The translations under genes were made by a program, and so were the position numbers. The notes under the pieces were generated by a model. The model had not been told where the DNA came from. It did no database searches and was given only the letters and a program-made list of their open reading frames with translations. From contig NZ_JBEZFP010000014.1 in the NCBI RefSeq assembly GCF_040649515.1, positions 39,788-103,787 of the forward strand: DNA of 64,000 bases, given 5' to 3'. Shown piece after piece: positions 16,886 to 25,945 of the stretch (positions are counted from its first letter, which is position 1; every line of letters starts with the position of its first letter). The DNA is from Yinghuangia elevatio (GTDB lineage Bacteria > Actinomycetota > Actinomycetes > Streptomycetales > Streptomycetaceae).

Positions 16886-17713
16886 TCAGTCGTCCTCGCC
16901 GGTGGTCCACTTGGGCTCGCGGCCCTCGCTGAACGCCCTCGGCCCTTCCTTGGAGTCGGGGTGCGCCCAGTGCATGCGCAGGAGGGCCCATCCGTACTCG
17001 CAGGCCTGGGCGTAGCCCATTTCGAGCGAACCCCAGACCGCCTGCTGCGAAAGCGACACCGCGGCCGGGGAGTTCTTGGCGATGCTGCGGGCGATTTCCT
17101 CGGCCGTGTCCATGAGGCTTTCGTGGGCGACGAGTTCGTCGGCCAGCCCCAGCTGGTAGGCGCGCTCCGCGGGCATGCGGTAGTCCTTGCCCATCAGCGT
17201 CATCCGCAGCGCGGACCCCAGCGGCAGGCGCTTGGCCAGGCCGATGTTCTCCATGGCACCCACCAGCCCGACGTTGACGTGGCTGTCCATGAAGGCCGCC
17301 CGCTCGGAGGCGACGACGATGTCGGCGTCGACCACGAAGTGCAGCCCGGCGCCCGCCGCGAGGCCGTTGACCGCGCAGATGACCGGCTTCCACACCCGGT
17401 TCTGCCGCGGCGACCAGAACACCTCGTCGGTGAGGGGGCCGGTGCCCGTGCTCATCCCGCCGCGTCCGGCGACGACGTTCACGTCGGCCCCCGTGCAGAA
17501 GTGCCGGTCGCCGGCTCCGGTGACGATGGCGGCGCGGATCCACGGGTCGTCCCGGACCTCGCTCCACACCGCCCGCACCTGCGGCATCATCGTGCCGGTC
17601 AGGGAGTTCCCCTTGTGCGGGCGGTTGAGCGTGATGTACGCGATGTGGTCGCGCTTCTCGAAGAGCACCTCGGGCGCCCCGGCCTCCCCCGAAGGCTTCT
17701 GATCCTGCGTCAC
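16886..17713 (-). CDS. Enoyl-CoA hydratase/isomerase (crotonase family)
   Basis: 275 residues from a GTG at 17713 that overlaps the preceding stop (GTGA). Crotonase features: ITLNRPHKGNSL near residue 27, the oxyanion-hole segments HFCTGADVNVV and VICAVNGLAAGAGLHFVV, and the GLVGAMENIGLAKRLP helix. The residue in the usual first catalytic Glu position falls in GLVGAME, so hydratase, isomerase or retro-aldol activity cannot be chosen. It should act on the product of the flanking dehydrogenases. Confidence 0.92.
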   Translation of the reverse strand: MTQDQKPSGEAGAPEVLFEKRDHIAYITLNRPHKGNSLTGTMMPQVRAVWSEVRDDPWIRAAIVTGAGDRHFCTGADVNVVAGRGGMSTGTGPLTDEVFWSPRQNRVWKPVICAVNGLAAGAGLHFVVDADIVVASERAAFMDSHVNVGLVGAMENIGLAKRLPLGSALRMTLMGKDYRMPAERAYQLGLADELVAHESLMDTAEEIARSIAKNSPAAVSLSQQAVWGSLEMGYAQACEYGWALLRMHWAHPDSKEGPRAFSEGREPKWTTGEDD

Positions 17714-18711
17714 TTCCGGCCCCTCTCCGACTGCTTCGACTGCGTCGACTGCTCCGCGTGCTCCGCGTGCTCCGAGCGCTCCGCGTACATCCCCAACACC
17801 TGTGCGCCGATGGCCTTCTCTTGCGACGGCAGCAGGGACAGTTGCCTGATGCGCTGCGCGATGTGGCCGACCGGCCCCTCGACCGAGTAGCCGATCGCCC
17901 CGTGTGTCTGGTGGGACACGAACGCCGCCTCCATCGCGGCCCGTGACGCCGACAGCCTGGCCGCGGCGGCGAGGGCGGAGCCCTCCCGGTGCCCGGCGTC
18001 GATCGCCTGCGCGGCGACCTTGACGAGCTTGTCCGCGGCCGCCAGCCCGAGGCCGGTGTCCACGATCGGATGGGCGACCGCCTGGAAGTCGCCGATGGCG
18101 CGGCCGAACTGGACCCGGGTCCGCGCGTGCGTCACCGCGGTGTCGTGCAGGCGCCGGCCCGCACCCCACAGGTATCCGGCCAGCGCCAGGTTGGCGAGGT
18201 CGGCCCCCTGCCGCACCCGGTCGAGCGGGGCGACCCGCTCCAGCGCGACGCGTCCCCACGGCTCGTTGCCCAGCGTCTCCACCGGCACCACCGGACCGTC
18301 GGCGCGCGCCAGCCAGGCCCGGTCACCGTCCGACTCGACGAACACGCCGGCGATCGGCGCCCACGGCATGAGCGGCGGACGGCCGAAGGACACCAGGCTC
18401 GCGCCGGAGGCGACGTCTTGGGCCTGCTCGTCGGGCAGCGTGTGCGTCGCGAAGTAGGTGCCCGCCACCGGGCCGGGGGCGAAGGCGCGTCCCAGTTCCA
18501 TCGCGGCGGCGGCTACCTCGCCGGCTCCCCCGCCTTCGCCGGGCACCGCCAGGGACAGCACCCCGAGTTCCGCCAATCCCTGCCAGAACGGACGCGGGAA
18601 CGCGCCGGCGTCCGCACGCTGCACGGCTTCGGTGCACTTGGCAGCGCAGTAGCGGCGGACGGAGTCGGCCAGTGCCTCCTGCTCCGCGGTGAAGGCAACC
18701 GGATTGCTCAT
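17710..18711 (-). CDS. Short acyl-CoA dehydrogenase subunit
   Basis: 333 residues from the ATG at 18711, overlapping the upstream gene by ATGA. ACAD fold with FTAEQEALADSVRRYCA at the N-terminus, HARTRVQFGRAIGDFQAVAHPI in the C-terminal domain and the FVSHQTHGAIGYSVEGPVGHIAQR signature. The middle domain is shortened and lacks a normal FAD-binding TEP/SEPxAGSD loop. Such short forms, coded next to another short ACAD, form alpha2beta2 heteromers in steroid-degrading actinobacteria (known for FadE26/27 and FadE28/29). A His/Glu/Gln-rich tail (ERSEHAEHAEQSTQSKQSE) is odd. Confidence 0.9.
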   Translation of the reverse strand: MSNPVAFTAEQEALADSVRRYCAAKCTEAVQRADAGAFPRPFWQGLAELGVLSLAVPGEGGGAGEVAAAAMELGRAFAPGPVAGTYFATHTLPDEQAQDVASGASLVSFGRPPLMPWAPIAGVFVESDGDRAWLARADGPVVPVETLGNEPWGRVALERVAPLDRVRQGADLANLALAGYLWGAGRRLHDTAVTHARTRVQFGRAIGDFQAVAHPIVDTGLGLAAADKLVKVAAQAIDAGHREGSALAAAARLSASRAAMEAAFVSHQTHGAIGYSVEGPVGHIAQRIRQLSLLPSQEKAIGAQVLGMYAERSEHAEHAEQSTQSKQSERGRK

Positions 18712-19652
18712 ACTGCCGCTGCTCCCCATCGTGATTCCGCCACGGCGCGGCGGTGCTCGCGCAGGCCTCCGAGTTCGGCGCGCAGGGCCTGCATGCGCAG
18801 GGTCCACAGGTGCAGGTCGTGCTCGCGGGTCAGCCCGATGGCCCCCATGATCTGATGCGTCTCACGCGTCAGCCGGTGCAGGGCGGCCATCGTCTGCGCG
18901 CTCGCGACGGCCGCGGCCTCCTCGGCGGCGCCGTGGTACGCGGCCTCATAGGTGAGCCAGCGCGAGCCCTCCACCAGCACGCTGAGCTCGGCCAGGCGGT
19001 GCTGTAGGGCCTGGAAGGAACCGAGCGGACGCTTGAACACCTTGCGGTCCTTCACGTACTGCACGGTGAGGTCCAGCGCCTTCTGCATCATCCCGAGCGC
19101 CTCGGCGGAGACGCCGAGGCGCCACCAGTTCACCATGATCCCGGACGAACCAGGCGCAAGCTTGTGCGCATGGCGCAGGCTTCCGCGCACCGCGACCCGG
19201 GCCAGCGGGTAGCCGAACGCCGACGGCAGCGGGGTCGCGTCGTCCGCGGCCAGAACCCCCGCCACGACGTGGCCGTCGGCCCCGGCGATGAGGATGCGGT
19301 CGGCGTACGCGCCGTACCGCATGGGCCCGGCCGCGGCGCGGGCGGCCAGGACCACCGGCCCCTCGAGCGGCGGCAGGCCGAGTGCGGGCAGCACCAGCAG
19401 GTGCGGAACCGCGGTGATCGCGCCCAGTTCGGCGCTGATCTGCTCGATCGCCAGGACGGCCTCCAGCGGGCCGGCGCCGGGGTCGCCGAACAGGTCCAGG
19501 AATCCCCCGTCGCGCAGTGCGGATTCGAGGGCGTGGTCGTATTCGCCGCCAACCGCGAGTTCCCGGGAGCGCGCCGTTCCGGCATGCCGGGCGAGCAGGG
19601 CGCCCAGTGCGTCCCGCAGCGCGCGCTGGGTGTCCGATCGTTCGAAATCCAC
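18708..19652 (-). CDS. Short acyl-CoA dehydrogenase subunit (partner)
   Basis: 314 residues from a GTG at 19652, with AAGGAA 6 nt upstream and only 2 nt after the previous stop. N-terminal VDFERSDTQRALRDALGALLARH and C-terminal VQYVKDRKVFKRPLGSFQALQHRLAEL plus THQIMGAIGLTREHDLHLW are ACAD-like. The middle domain is reduced, with no standard FAD/substrate loop, which supports a heteromer with the 18711 gene product or with one of the full-length enzymes in the operon. Product: enoyl-CoA from an unidentified acyl-CoA. Confidence 0.88.
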   Translation of the reverse strand: MDFERSDTQRALRDALGALLARHAGTARSRELAVGGEYDHALESALRDGGFLDLFGDPGAGPLEAVLAIEQISAELGAITAVPHLLVLPALGLPPLEGPVVLAARAAAGPMRYGAYADRILIAGADGHVVAGVLAADDATPLPSAFGYPLARVAVRGSLRHAHKLAPGSSGIMVNWWRLGVSAEALGMMQKALDLTVQYVKDRKVFKRPLGSFQALQHRLAELSVLVEGSRWLTYEAAYHGAAEEAAAVASAQTMAALHRLTRETHQIMGAIGLTREHDLHLWTLRMQALRAELGGLREHRRAVAESRWGAAAV

Positions 19653-19654
19653 GG

Positions 19655-20797
19655 CTATTCCTTCGGGAGTTGGAGGATCAGGCGGGAGATCAGATTGAGC
19701 TGGACCTCGTAGCTGCCCGCGGCGATTCCGGCGCCCAGCGAATTGCGGAACTGCGCGTCGCCCGGCGATTTCTCGACCAGGGCCTCGGCGCCCATGACGT
19801 CGAGCGCGAGGTCTCCGACGGCCCGCTCGGCCTGCACCATCGCGGCGCGGGCCTGGTACGCCTTCGGGGACGGCTCCTTCGCCTTGGCCCGCTCGTCGAT
19901 GACCCGGTAGACCAGTACGCGGGCCGCCTCGCAGAGCGCACGGGCGTCGCCGAACTGCTCGCGGATCCCCGGGTCGGCGAACAGACCGGCCTCCCGGCAC
20001 CACGCGGCGAGGCCGTCGAGGACCAGTGCGGCGCGGGCGTAGCGCGGCGCGCCGACGCGCTCGTACGCGAGGGTGCGCCGGACGATGTCCCAGCCCTTGT
20101 TCTCCGCGCCGAGCCGGCATTCCTCGGGAACCCGGACCCCGGTCAGGAAGAGCTCGTTGAACGAGTCGTTCCCGACGAACCCGTCGATGCGCCTGACCTC
20201 GACGCCCGGCGTGTCGAGCGGGAGCAGAAAGACCGAGATGCCGTCGCGGCCGTCGGCCGCCGAGCCGGTGCGGGCGAGGAGGAAGCAGTAGTCGGCTTCG
20301 TGGGCGTACGAGGTCCAGATCTTCTGGCCGTCGATGACGTAGCCGTCCTTGTCCCGGACGGCACGCGTCTTCAGGGCCGCGAGGTCGGTGCCGGCCTCGG
20401 GTTCGGAGAACCCCTGGCACCAGAAGACCTCGCCCCGGGTGATCGGGGGGAGGAGCGTCTTCTTCTGCTCCTCCGTGCCGTATTTGACGATGGCCGGGCC
20501 GACCCAGTTCACGTTCATGTACTGCGGCCCGCGGGGTTCGCCCCGCTTCCACATCTCCTCACCGAGGACGAAGTGCTGCCAGGCGCCCTGGCCGCCGCCT
20601 CCGTACTCCTCCGGCCAGTGCGGGGTCAGCCACCCCCGGTCCGCCAGCCTGCGGACGAATCCCCGCGAGAATTCGGTGAACACCGCACTGCCGAGACCGA
20701 ACTCGGAACGGTTCCAACCGTCGGCCAATTCGCGATCCAGAAAGTCGACCAGGTCGTTCCGAAACGCGGCGTCCGCAGTGCTGAAGGCGAACTCCAC
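19655..20797 (-). CDS. Acyl-CoA dehydrogenase
   Basis: 380 residues from a GTG at 20797, with GGGAGGAA 5 nt upstream. Full-length ACAD: LADRGWLTPHWPEEYGGGGQG, the FAD loop FSEPEAGTDLAALKTRAV, IWTSYAHEADYCFLLARTG and a C-terminal AAGSYEVQLNLISRLIL end. First gene of the five-gene minus-strand operon. Its upstream region contains a 16-bp palindrome (20907-20922) found also in two other promoters of the island, so it is probably controlled by the FadR-type regulator coded at 32292. Confidence 0.93.
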   Translation of the reverse strand: MEFAFSTADAAFRNDLVDFLDRELADGWNRSEFGLGSAVFTEFSRGFVRRLADRGWLTPHWPEEYGGGGQGAWQHFVLGEEMWKRGEPRGPQYMNVNWVGPAIVKYGTEEQKKTLLPPITRGEVFWCQGFSEPEAGTDLAALKTRAVRDKDGYVIDGQKIWTSYAHEADYCFLLARTGSAADGRDGISVFLLPLDTPGVEVRRIDGFVGNDSFNELFLTGVRVPEECRLGAENKGWDIVRRTLAYERVGAPRYARAALVLDGLAAWCREAGLFADPGIREQFGDARALCEAARVLVYRVIDERAKAKEPSPKAYQARAAMVQAERAVGDLALDVMGAEALVEKSPGDAQFRNSLGAGIAAGSYEVQLNLISRLILQLPKE

Positions 20798-20906
20798 CAG
20801 TTCCTCCCTGTCGTGCGTTCATGCGCCCCCGGCCGAATGCCTCGGCAGACGCATATTCGGGCGTCGCACATGTCCGCGGCTTTCGATCGGAGGAGGCGCC
20901 CGATAA

Positions 20907-20922
20907 AAAGAGTACACTCTAT
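20907..20922. promoter_or_regulatory. Palindromic operator AAAGAG-N4-CTCTAT
   Basis: AAAGAG TACA CTCTAT, lying 110 bp upstream of the dehydrogenase operon and 161 bp upstream of the acyl-CoA ligase start. Matches sites at 32189, 34010 and 34116. Inferred target of the FadR-type regulator. Confidence 0.55.
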
Positions 20923-21082
20923 TAAGGTAGGCAGCAAGCAAGGTGGTGCTCATCACGAGTCCCCGCATCAGCATCAGGCTGCCTGCCAAAGATGAGTGTC
21001 CTTAAAAGCTGACCGGGCGGTAGTGTCCGCCCACAGGGCCACGTGCACGGCGCACGGGCCCGCGACCTCGGGGAGTCGAGTC

Positions 21083-22697
21083 GTGGGTGACGAACTGACA
21101 CTGCCGAACTGGCTGCGCTCGATCGGCTCCCAGCCGCACGGGGCACACCGGCGGGCGCTGCGCGACGAGAGCGGCGAGGCGACGTACGCGGAACTGGTCG
21201 CCGCGACGGACGCCGTCGCCCACGGACTCCGCGACGCCGGGCTGCGCGCGGGCGACCGGATTGTGACCGCGATGGAGCCGTCGATCCCGCACACCGCGGT
21301 CATCCTCGGCACGATGGCGGCCGGCATGGTGGCAGCGCCGCTGAACACCCGACTCACGGCAGCGGAGGCGCGGGCGTACCTCGCCACGCTGCGCCCGGGC
21401 GTGGTCGTCGCGGATGCCGCACACACCGCCCTGGCCCGCGCGACGGGCCTGCGCGTCGTCGAACTTGCGGCCGCCGCCGACCGCGTGCCCCTGGTACGCC
21501 GCCTGGCTCCGATCAGCGGACGCGTCGACGGGGCCCAGCCGGACGGGACGGCCCCGCGGCCGGGAACGGCGCTGCCGGTCAGAGCGGGGCTGACGACCGG
21601 AACCGCGCTGCCGGCCCCGGCGGAGGACGCGCCCGCCATCGTCTTCGCCACCGGCGGCACGACCGGGACGCCGAAGGCGGGCGTACCACACCCATCGGAG
21701 CCTGTGGTTGTGGCTGAACACGTGCGCGCACGGAAATCCGCGCTCACCCGCCGACGTCGAGTTGTTCTTCTCCCCGTTCTTTCACATCACGCTGGGCACG
21801 AACCTGCTCGCCCCGCTGTTCGCGGGCGGGGAGGTCCGGATTCAGCGGCGGTTCGATGCGGGTGCGGCGCTCGCGGCGATCGACGAGGGCGCAAGCCGCC
21901 TGATGGGCGCGCCGACCATGTTCACGGCGCTGCGCCGGCACCCCCGGTTCCGCGAGACCCGGCGCGAGAACGTCACCGCGATCCGCTTCGGATCCGCGCC
22001 GTCGACGGACGGCTTCGTGCGCGACCTGATGCGCGACTTCCCCAACGCCCGGATCCGCGCGGGCTTCGGCGCCACGGAGTTCGGCTCGGTCATGGGTCTC
22101 GACCACGAAGACCTGCAGGCAGGCAGGGCCGCGGGCGTCGGCCGGCCGCTGCCGGGCGCCACCGTCCGCGTTCTCGGACCGGACGGCCTCGATGCCCCCG
22201 GCGGAGTCGTGGGCGACCTCGTGGTGACCTGCCCCTGGCAGGCACACGGCTACCTCGGAATGCCGGACGAGACGGCGCAGACATTCCGCGCCGACGGCGT
22301 GCACATCGGCGACCTCGCCCAACGCACCGACGACGGCCGGGTGTTCATCGTCGGTCGCAAGAAGGAGATGATCGTGAGCGGCGGCGAGAACGTCTACCCG
22401 CGCGAGGTCGAAGAGGCCGTCCTGCGCCACCCCCGGGTGGCCGACGCCATCGTGTACGGCCTGCCGGACGCGCACTGGGGCGAGCGTGTCGAAGTCGCCG
22501 TCGTGCCGGTCGAGGGCCAGTCGGTCTCGCTGGCCGAGATACGCGACTTCTGCCGCTCGGGCCTGGCCGGCTACAAGATCCCGAAGAGCTTGCGCCTGCT
22601 CGACGCGGTGCCGCTCACCGCGAACAACAAGCCGGACCGCCGGACGGCGCGCGCCGCGGCGGTCACCGACGCGCGGCCGTCCTCTCCTCAGGGGTAG
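21083..22697 (+). pseudogene. Acyl-CoA ligase (AMP-binding), interrupted by a +1 frameshift
   Basis: Starts at a GTG (21083) with GGGGAG upstream. Frame 1 codes the N-terminal part, up to the AMP-binding P-loop TGGTTGTPK; it then breaks at 21677-21683, where seven bases separate the AAG codon from the TAC codon instead of six. The next frame continues without a gap as YHTHRSLWLWLNTCAHG, through the adenylate motifs GFGATEFGSVMG, HIGDLAQRTDDGRVFIVGRKKEMIVSGGENVYP and the C-terminal lysine region AGYKIPKSLRLLDAVPLTANNKPDRR. Everything else is conserved, so it is either a recent inactivation or an assembly error. The 3' end overlaps the convergent MaoC gene by 10 bp. Confidence 0.82.
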
Positions 22698-23146
22698 AAG
22701 TGCGTGAGCGACTCCGCGACGCAGACGGGCTTCGCCGACCCCTCGCGTTCGAAGGTGAAGGCGCGGTGCATCCTGACCCCGCCCCGGCCGACCTCCTGCA
22801 CATCGGTGACCGCCGCATGCAGGCGCACCCGGCTGCCGACCGGCACGGGCGCGGGGTAACGGACCTTGTCCATCCCGTAGTTCAGTGCCATGCCGACGCC
22901 GGTGACCCGGAGGAGTTCGGCGCACATCGGCACACCCCAGCTGAGCACCATGTGGCCGTGCGCGATGGTGCGCCCGAACGGCCCCTCGGCCGCGCGTACC
23001 GCGTCCGTGTGGATCCACTGGTGGTCGCCGGACACCTGCGCGAAGGCGTCGATCAGGTCCTGGGTGACCTCCTTCCAGGCGGAGTGTCCGAGATCCCGGC
23101 CGACGAGATCGGTGATCCCGGCTATGCCGTCGACGGTCAGTCCCAC
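22688..23146 (-). CDS. MaoC-like enoyl-CoA hydratase
   Basis: 152 residues from a GTG at 23146, with GGAG 6 nt upstream. Single hot-dog domain with the hydratase 2 motif SGDHQWIHTD (catalytic Asp and His) and GPFGRTIAHGHMVLSW; the end carries HRAFTFEREG and a final CVAESLTHFYP. It hydrates trans-2-enoyl-CoA, R-specific in this family. It fits the acyl-CoA catabolic role of the region and would supply 3-hydroxyacyl-CoA; the nearby dehydrogenase (24368) is of the S-specific type, so they may not act in series. Confidence 0.93.
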   Translation of the reverse strand: MGLTVDGIAGITDLVGRDLGHSAWKEVTQDLIDAFAQVSGDHQWIHTDAVRAAEGPFGRTIAHGHMVLSWGVPMCAELLRVTGVGMALNYGMDKVRYPAPVPVGSRVRLHAAVTDVQEVGRGGVRMHRAFTFEREGSAKPVCVAESLTHFYP

Positions 23147-23252
23147 AGTGAACTCCGTTGTGCGAATGGGGGGTACGTTCCTGCCGACCCTCGCATCCGT
23201 ACACCGAGCGGGTCCAATACCGAATCCGCGTCGCACCCAGACGTGATCCGTC

Positions 23253-24197
23253 TCAATCCCCGTCCCACGCGGCATCTCCGCCTCCGGTCCCCTCGGTCTC
23301 GGTGAACACCGGTGTGGGCAGCACCTGTTCCGCAACCGCGAGAACCGAACGCAAGGCCGCGGACGGGTTGTCGGCACGCCACGCCAGCGCCGCCCGCAGC
23401 CGGATCGGCGCCCCGTCGAACGGCCGGTACACCAGGCCGTTCTGCTGGATGTGGCGGCACGAGGTGAGCGTGAAGGTGATGCCGACGCCCGCGGCCACGA
23501 GAGCGAGGATCGTGTGCGAGTCCGGCGCCTCCTGGACCACCTGCGGGGTGAAGCCCGCCGCGTCGCACGCCCGGACCGTGGCGTCACGCAGCGACGACCC
23601 CGCGTTGGCGGGGAAGCCGACGAACGGCTCCTTCGCCAGGGCCGCGACGGGGATGCGCTCGTACCGGGCGAGTTCGTGGTCCGACGGCAGGGCGCAGATC
23701 AGCTCCTCGTCGTGGATCACCCGGGTCCGGACGCCCGGCCGGGTCACCGGCAGCCGTACGAAGCCGAGGTCGAGCGCCCCCTCGGCGACCCTGGCCAGTG
23801 CGACGTTGGCGTACGTCTGGCCGGTCAGCACCAGTTCGATGCCCGGGTGCGCGGCCCGGACGGCCCGGGTCAGGCGCGGCAGCGTCTCATGGCTGGAGGC
23901 GCCGGCGAAACCGACGGTGACTCGGCCGTACTCGCCCCGTGCCGCCGCCCGCGCGGCGCGCGCCGCGGCGTCGGCGTCCAGCAGCACCGTCCGGGCCGGT
24001 TCGAGGAAGGACTGCCCGGCGCTGGTGAGCCGGACCGAGCGGGTGTTGCGCTCGAACAGCTGGACCCCGAGTTCGCGTTCCAGCTGCCGGATCTGCTGGC
24101 TGAGCGGCGGCTGCGCCATCTGGAGCCGCCTGGCCGCCCGGCCGAAGTGCAGTTCCTCCGCCACGGCGACGAAGGCGGTCAGATGGCGCAGTTCCAC
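23253..24197 (-). CDS. LysR-family transcriptional regulator
   Basis: 314 residues from a GTG at 24197 (ELRHLTAFVAVAEELHFGRA), with GGAGG 5 nt upstream. The N-terminal winged helix is textbook: RAARRLQMAQPPLSQQIRQLE then LGVQLFERNTRSVRLTSAG. Residues 90-300 form the periplasmic-binding-protein-like effector domain (VTVGFAGASSHETLPRL, LDLGFVRLPVTRPGV). Effector unknown, probably a pathway CoA ester or acid. It is divergent from the 3-hydroxyacyl-CoA dehydrogenase operon (24368 onward), the usual place for the LysR target. Confidence 0.93.
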   Translation of the reverse strand: MELRHLTAFVAVAEELHFGRAARRLQMAQPPLSQQIRQLERELGVQLFERNTRSVRLTSAGQSFLEPARTVLLDADAAARAARAAARGEYGRVTVGFAGASSHETLPRLTRAVRAAHPGIELVLTGQTYANVALARVAEGALDLGFVRLPVTRPGVRTRVIHDEELICALPSDHELARYERIPVAALAKEPFVGFPANAGSSLRDATVRACDAAGFTPQVVQEAPDSHTILALVAAGVGITFTLTSCRHIQQNGLVYRPFDGAPIRLRAALAWRADNPSAALRSVLAVAEQVLPTPVFTETEGTGGGDAAWDGD

Positions 24198-24322
24198 GGG
24201 TCCTCCGTCCCCGGGACCGGGGCCCGGCGAGATGGTTCGGATCGCTTCGGATTGTTTCTGATTGAGTCTCAGTGTGAGCTTAATTAGGTATTGGACAGTG
24301 ATCAATCCGCTTTGACAGCTTG

Positions 24323-24335
24323 GGTACGCCGTACC
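24323..24335. promoter_or_regulatory. Inverted repeat in the LysR/hydroxyacyl-CoA dehydrogenase spacer
   Basis: GGTACG C CGTACC, a perfect 6-bp inverted repeat 33 bp upstream of the dehydrogenase start; a TTGACA at 24312-24317 could be a -35 element beside it. Candidate operator. Confidence 0.4.
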
Positions 24336-24367
24336 AATCCGTCCGCAGCCCTGGGGGAGAACGCACC

Positions 24368-25903
24368 GTGCACATCAGGATCGTCGGCGCCGGGGTCATG
24401 GGCCGCGGCATCGCCCAGTGGGCCGCGACCGCCGGACACACCGTCGAACTGTGCGACACCCGCCCGGAATCCGTGCCCGAGGCACTCGCCTTCGTCGAGG
24501 ACATACTGCGGCGGGCGGTCCGGAACGGGCGGATGACCTCCGAGGACGCCGCGGACGTCCGGGGACGGCTCGTGCCCCTCGACTCGCCGACCGCTCCCGG
24601 TCCGGCGGTGGACCTGGTCGTCGAGGCCATCCACGAGGACCTCGCCGCGAAGACCGCGATGTTCCGTGCGCTGGAGGAGGTGCTGCCCGCCGAGGCGGTC
24701 TTCGCCACCAACACCTCCTCGCTGACGGTCACGGTGATCGGCGCGGGCCTGTCGGATCCCTCCCGGCTCGCCGGGCTGCACTTCTTCAACCCCGTGCCGC
24801 TCATGAAGATCGTCGAGGTCGTTCCCGGCGCCCGGACCCGACCGGAAATCCCGCACATCCTCGCCGAGTTCGTCCGCCGCAGCGGGCATGCCGCCGTGGT
24901 GGTGGCGGACACCCCCGGCTTCCTGGTCAACCACGCGGGACGCGGGCTCGCGACGGAGGCGCTGGCCCTGCTGGAGGAGTCGGTGGCGGACGCCGCGGGG
25001 ATCGACCGCATCGCCCGCGACGTTCTCGGGCTGCGCATGGGGCCGTTCGAACTCATGGACCTCACCGGGTTGGACATCACCGCGGCGGTCACCGACACGA
25101 TCTGGCGGGGGTTCGCGCACTCGGACCGGCTGCGCCCCTCCGTCGTCGCGGCCAACCGCGTCGCGGCCGGTCTGCTCGGACGCAAGACCGGGCGCGGCTT
25201 CTACACGTACGGCGACGGAAAGGCCGAAGTCCCGCCCGAGCCGCCCGTCGACGGCGACGCCGAACGCCCGGTGTGGGTGGCCGGCGACGGCCCGGACGCC
25301 GACGCGTTGCGCGCCGCCCTCGCCGGTACGGGTGCGGCTCCGCGCGGCGGCCCGGTCCCGCCGGCCGACGCGGTGGTGCTGGTCCCCACCTGGGGAACCG
25401 CCGTCGCGGCCGCGGTGGCGGCCGCGGACCTGCCCCCGCGGCGGACGCTGGGCGTCGACCCGCTGTCCCTGGCCGCATCCCGCCGTGTGCTGGCGGTGAC
25501 CCCCGCGACCGACCGCGCCGCGGGCCGTGACGCCCGAGCCGTCCTCGCCCGCGCCGACCCGGGCGGCGTGCCACGGACCGTCTCGGTCGTACGCGACACC
25601 GCGGGCTCGGTCGCGCAACGGCTGCTCGCGTCGATCGTCTCGGTGGGCGCCTCGATCGCCGAGCGGTCGATCGCCGCACCGCGGGACATCGACGCCGCCG
25701 TCATCGCCGGACTCGGCTACCCGGCGGGGCCGCTCGGCTGGGGCGACACCGTCGGTCCGCGGCGGATGCTCGCACTGCACGAGGGCTTGCACCGCACCAC
25801 CGGCGATCCGCGCTACCGGCCGACCCGCTGGGTCGCCGAGCGGGCGCAACTCGGGCTGCCGCTCGCGGAGTCGGGCACGTCGCCCGACGACGGCGCGTAC
25901 TGA
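24368..25903 (+). CDS. 3-hydroxyacyl-CoA dehydrogenase (two C-terminal 3HCDH domains)
   Basis: 511 residues from a GTG at 24368. The N-terminal Rossmann domain starts VHIRIVGAGVMGRGIAQWAA and continues FATNTSSLTVT and GLHFFNPVPLMKIVEVV (catalytic His). The first 3HCDH domain holds VADTPGFLVNHAGRGLATEALALLEE and GLRMGPFELMDLTGLDI; a linker of about 100 residues leads to a second 3HCDH-like domain (AGSVAQRLLASIVSVGASIAE; YPAGPLGWGDTVGPRRML). This length and layout match PaaH/PaaC-type enzymes. It oxidises (S)-3-hydroxyacyl-CoA with NAD. First gene of a three-gene plus-strand operon. Confidence 0.94.
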   Translation: MHIRIVGAGVMGRGIAQWAATAGHTVELCDTRPESVPEALAFVEDILRRAVRNGRMTSEDAADVRGRLVPLDSPTAPGPAVDLVVEAIHEDLAAKTAMFRALEEVLPAEAVFATNTSSLTVTVIGAGLSDPSRLAGLHFFNPVPLMKIVEVVPGARTRPEIPHILAEFVRRSGHAAVVVADTPGFLVNHAGRGLATEALALLEESVADAAGIDRIARDVLGLRMGPFELMDLTGLDITAAVTDTIWRGFAHSDRLRPSVVAANRVAAGLLGRKTGRGFYTYGDGKAEVPPEPPVDGDAERPVWVAGDGPDADALRAALAGTGAAPRGGPVPPADAVVLVPTWGTAVAAAVAAADLPPRRTLGVDPLSLAASRRVLAVTPATDRAAGRDARAVLARADPGGVPRTVSVVRDTAGSVAQRLLASIVSVGASIAERSIAAPRDIDAAVIAGLGYPAGPLGWGDTVGPRRMLALHEGLHRTTGDPRYRPTRWVAERAQLGLPLAESGTSPDDGAY

Positions 25904-25945
25904 CCACGCCCGTTGCTGCCGCCATCACACCAAGGAGGAGGAGCT

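Noticed and set aside
21083..22697. Programmed frameshift in the acyl-CoA ligase
   Set aside because: No slippery heptamer or downstream pseudoknot was evident; a mutation or assembly error is simpler, so it is listed as a pseudogene.
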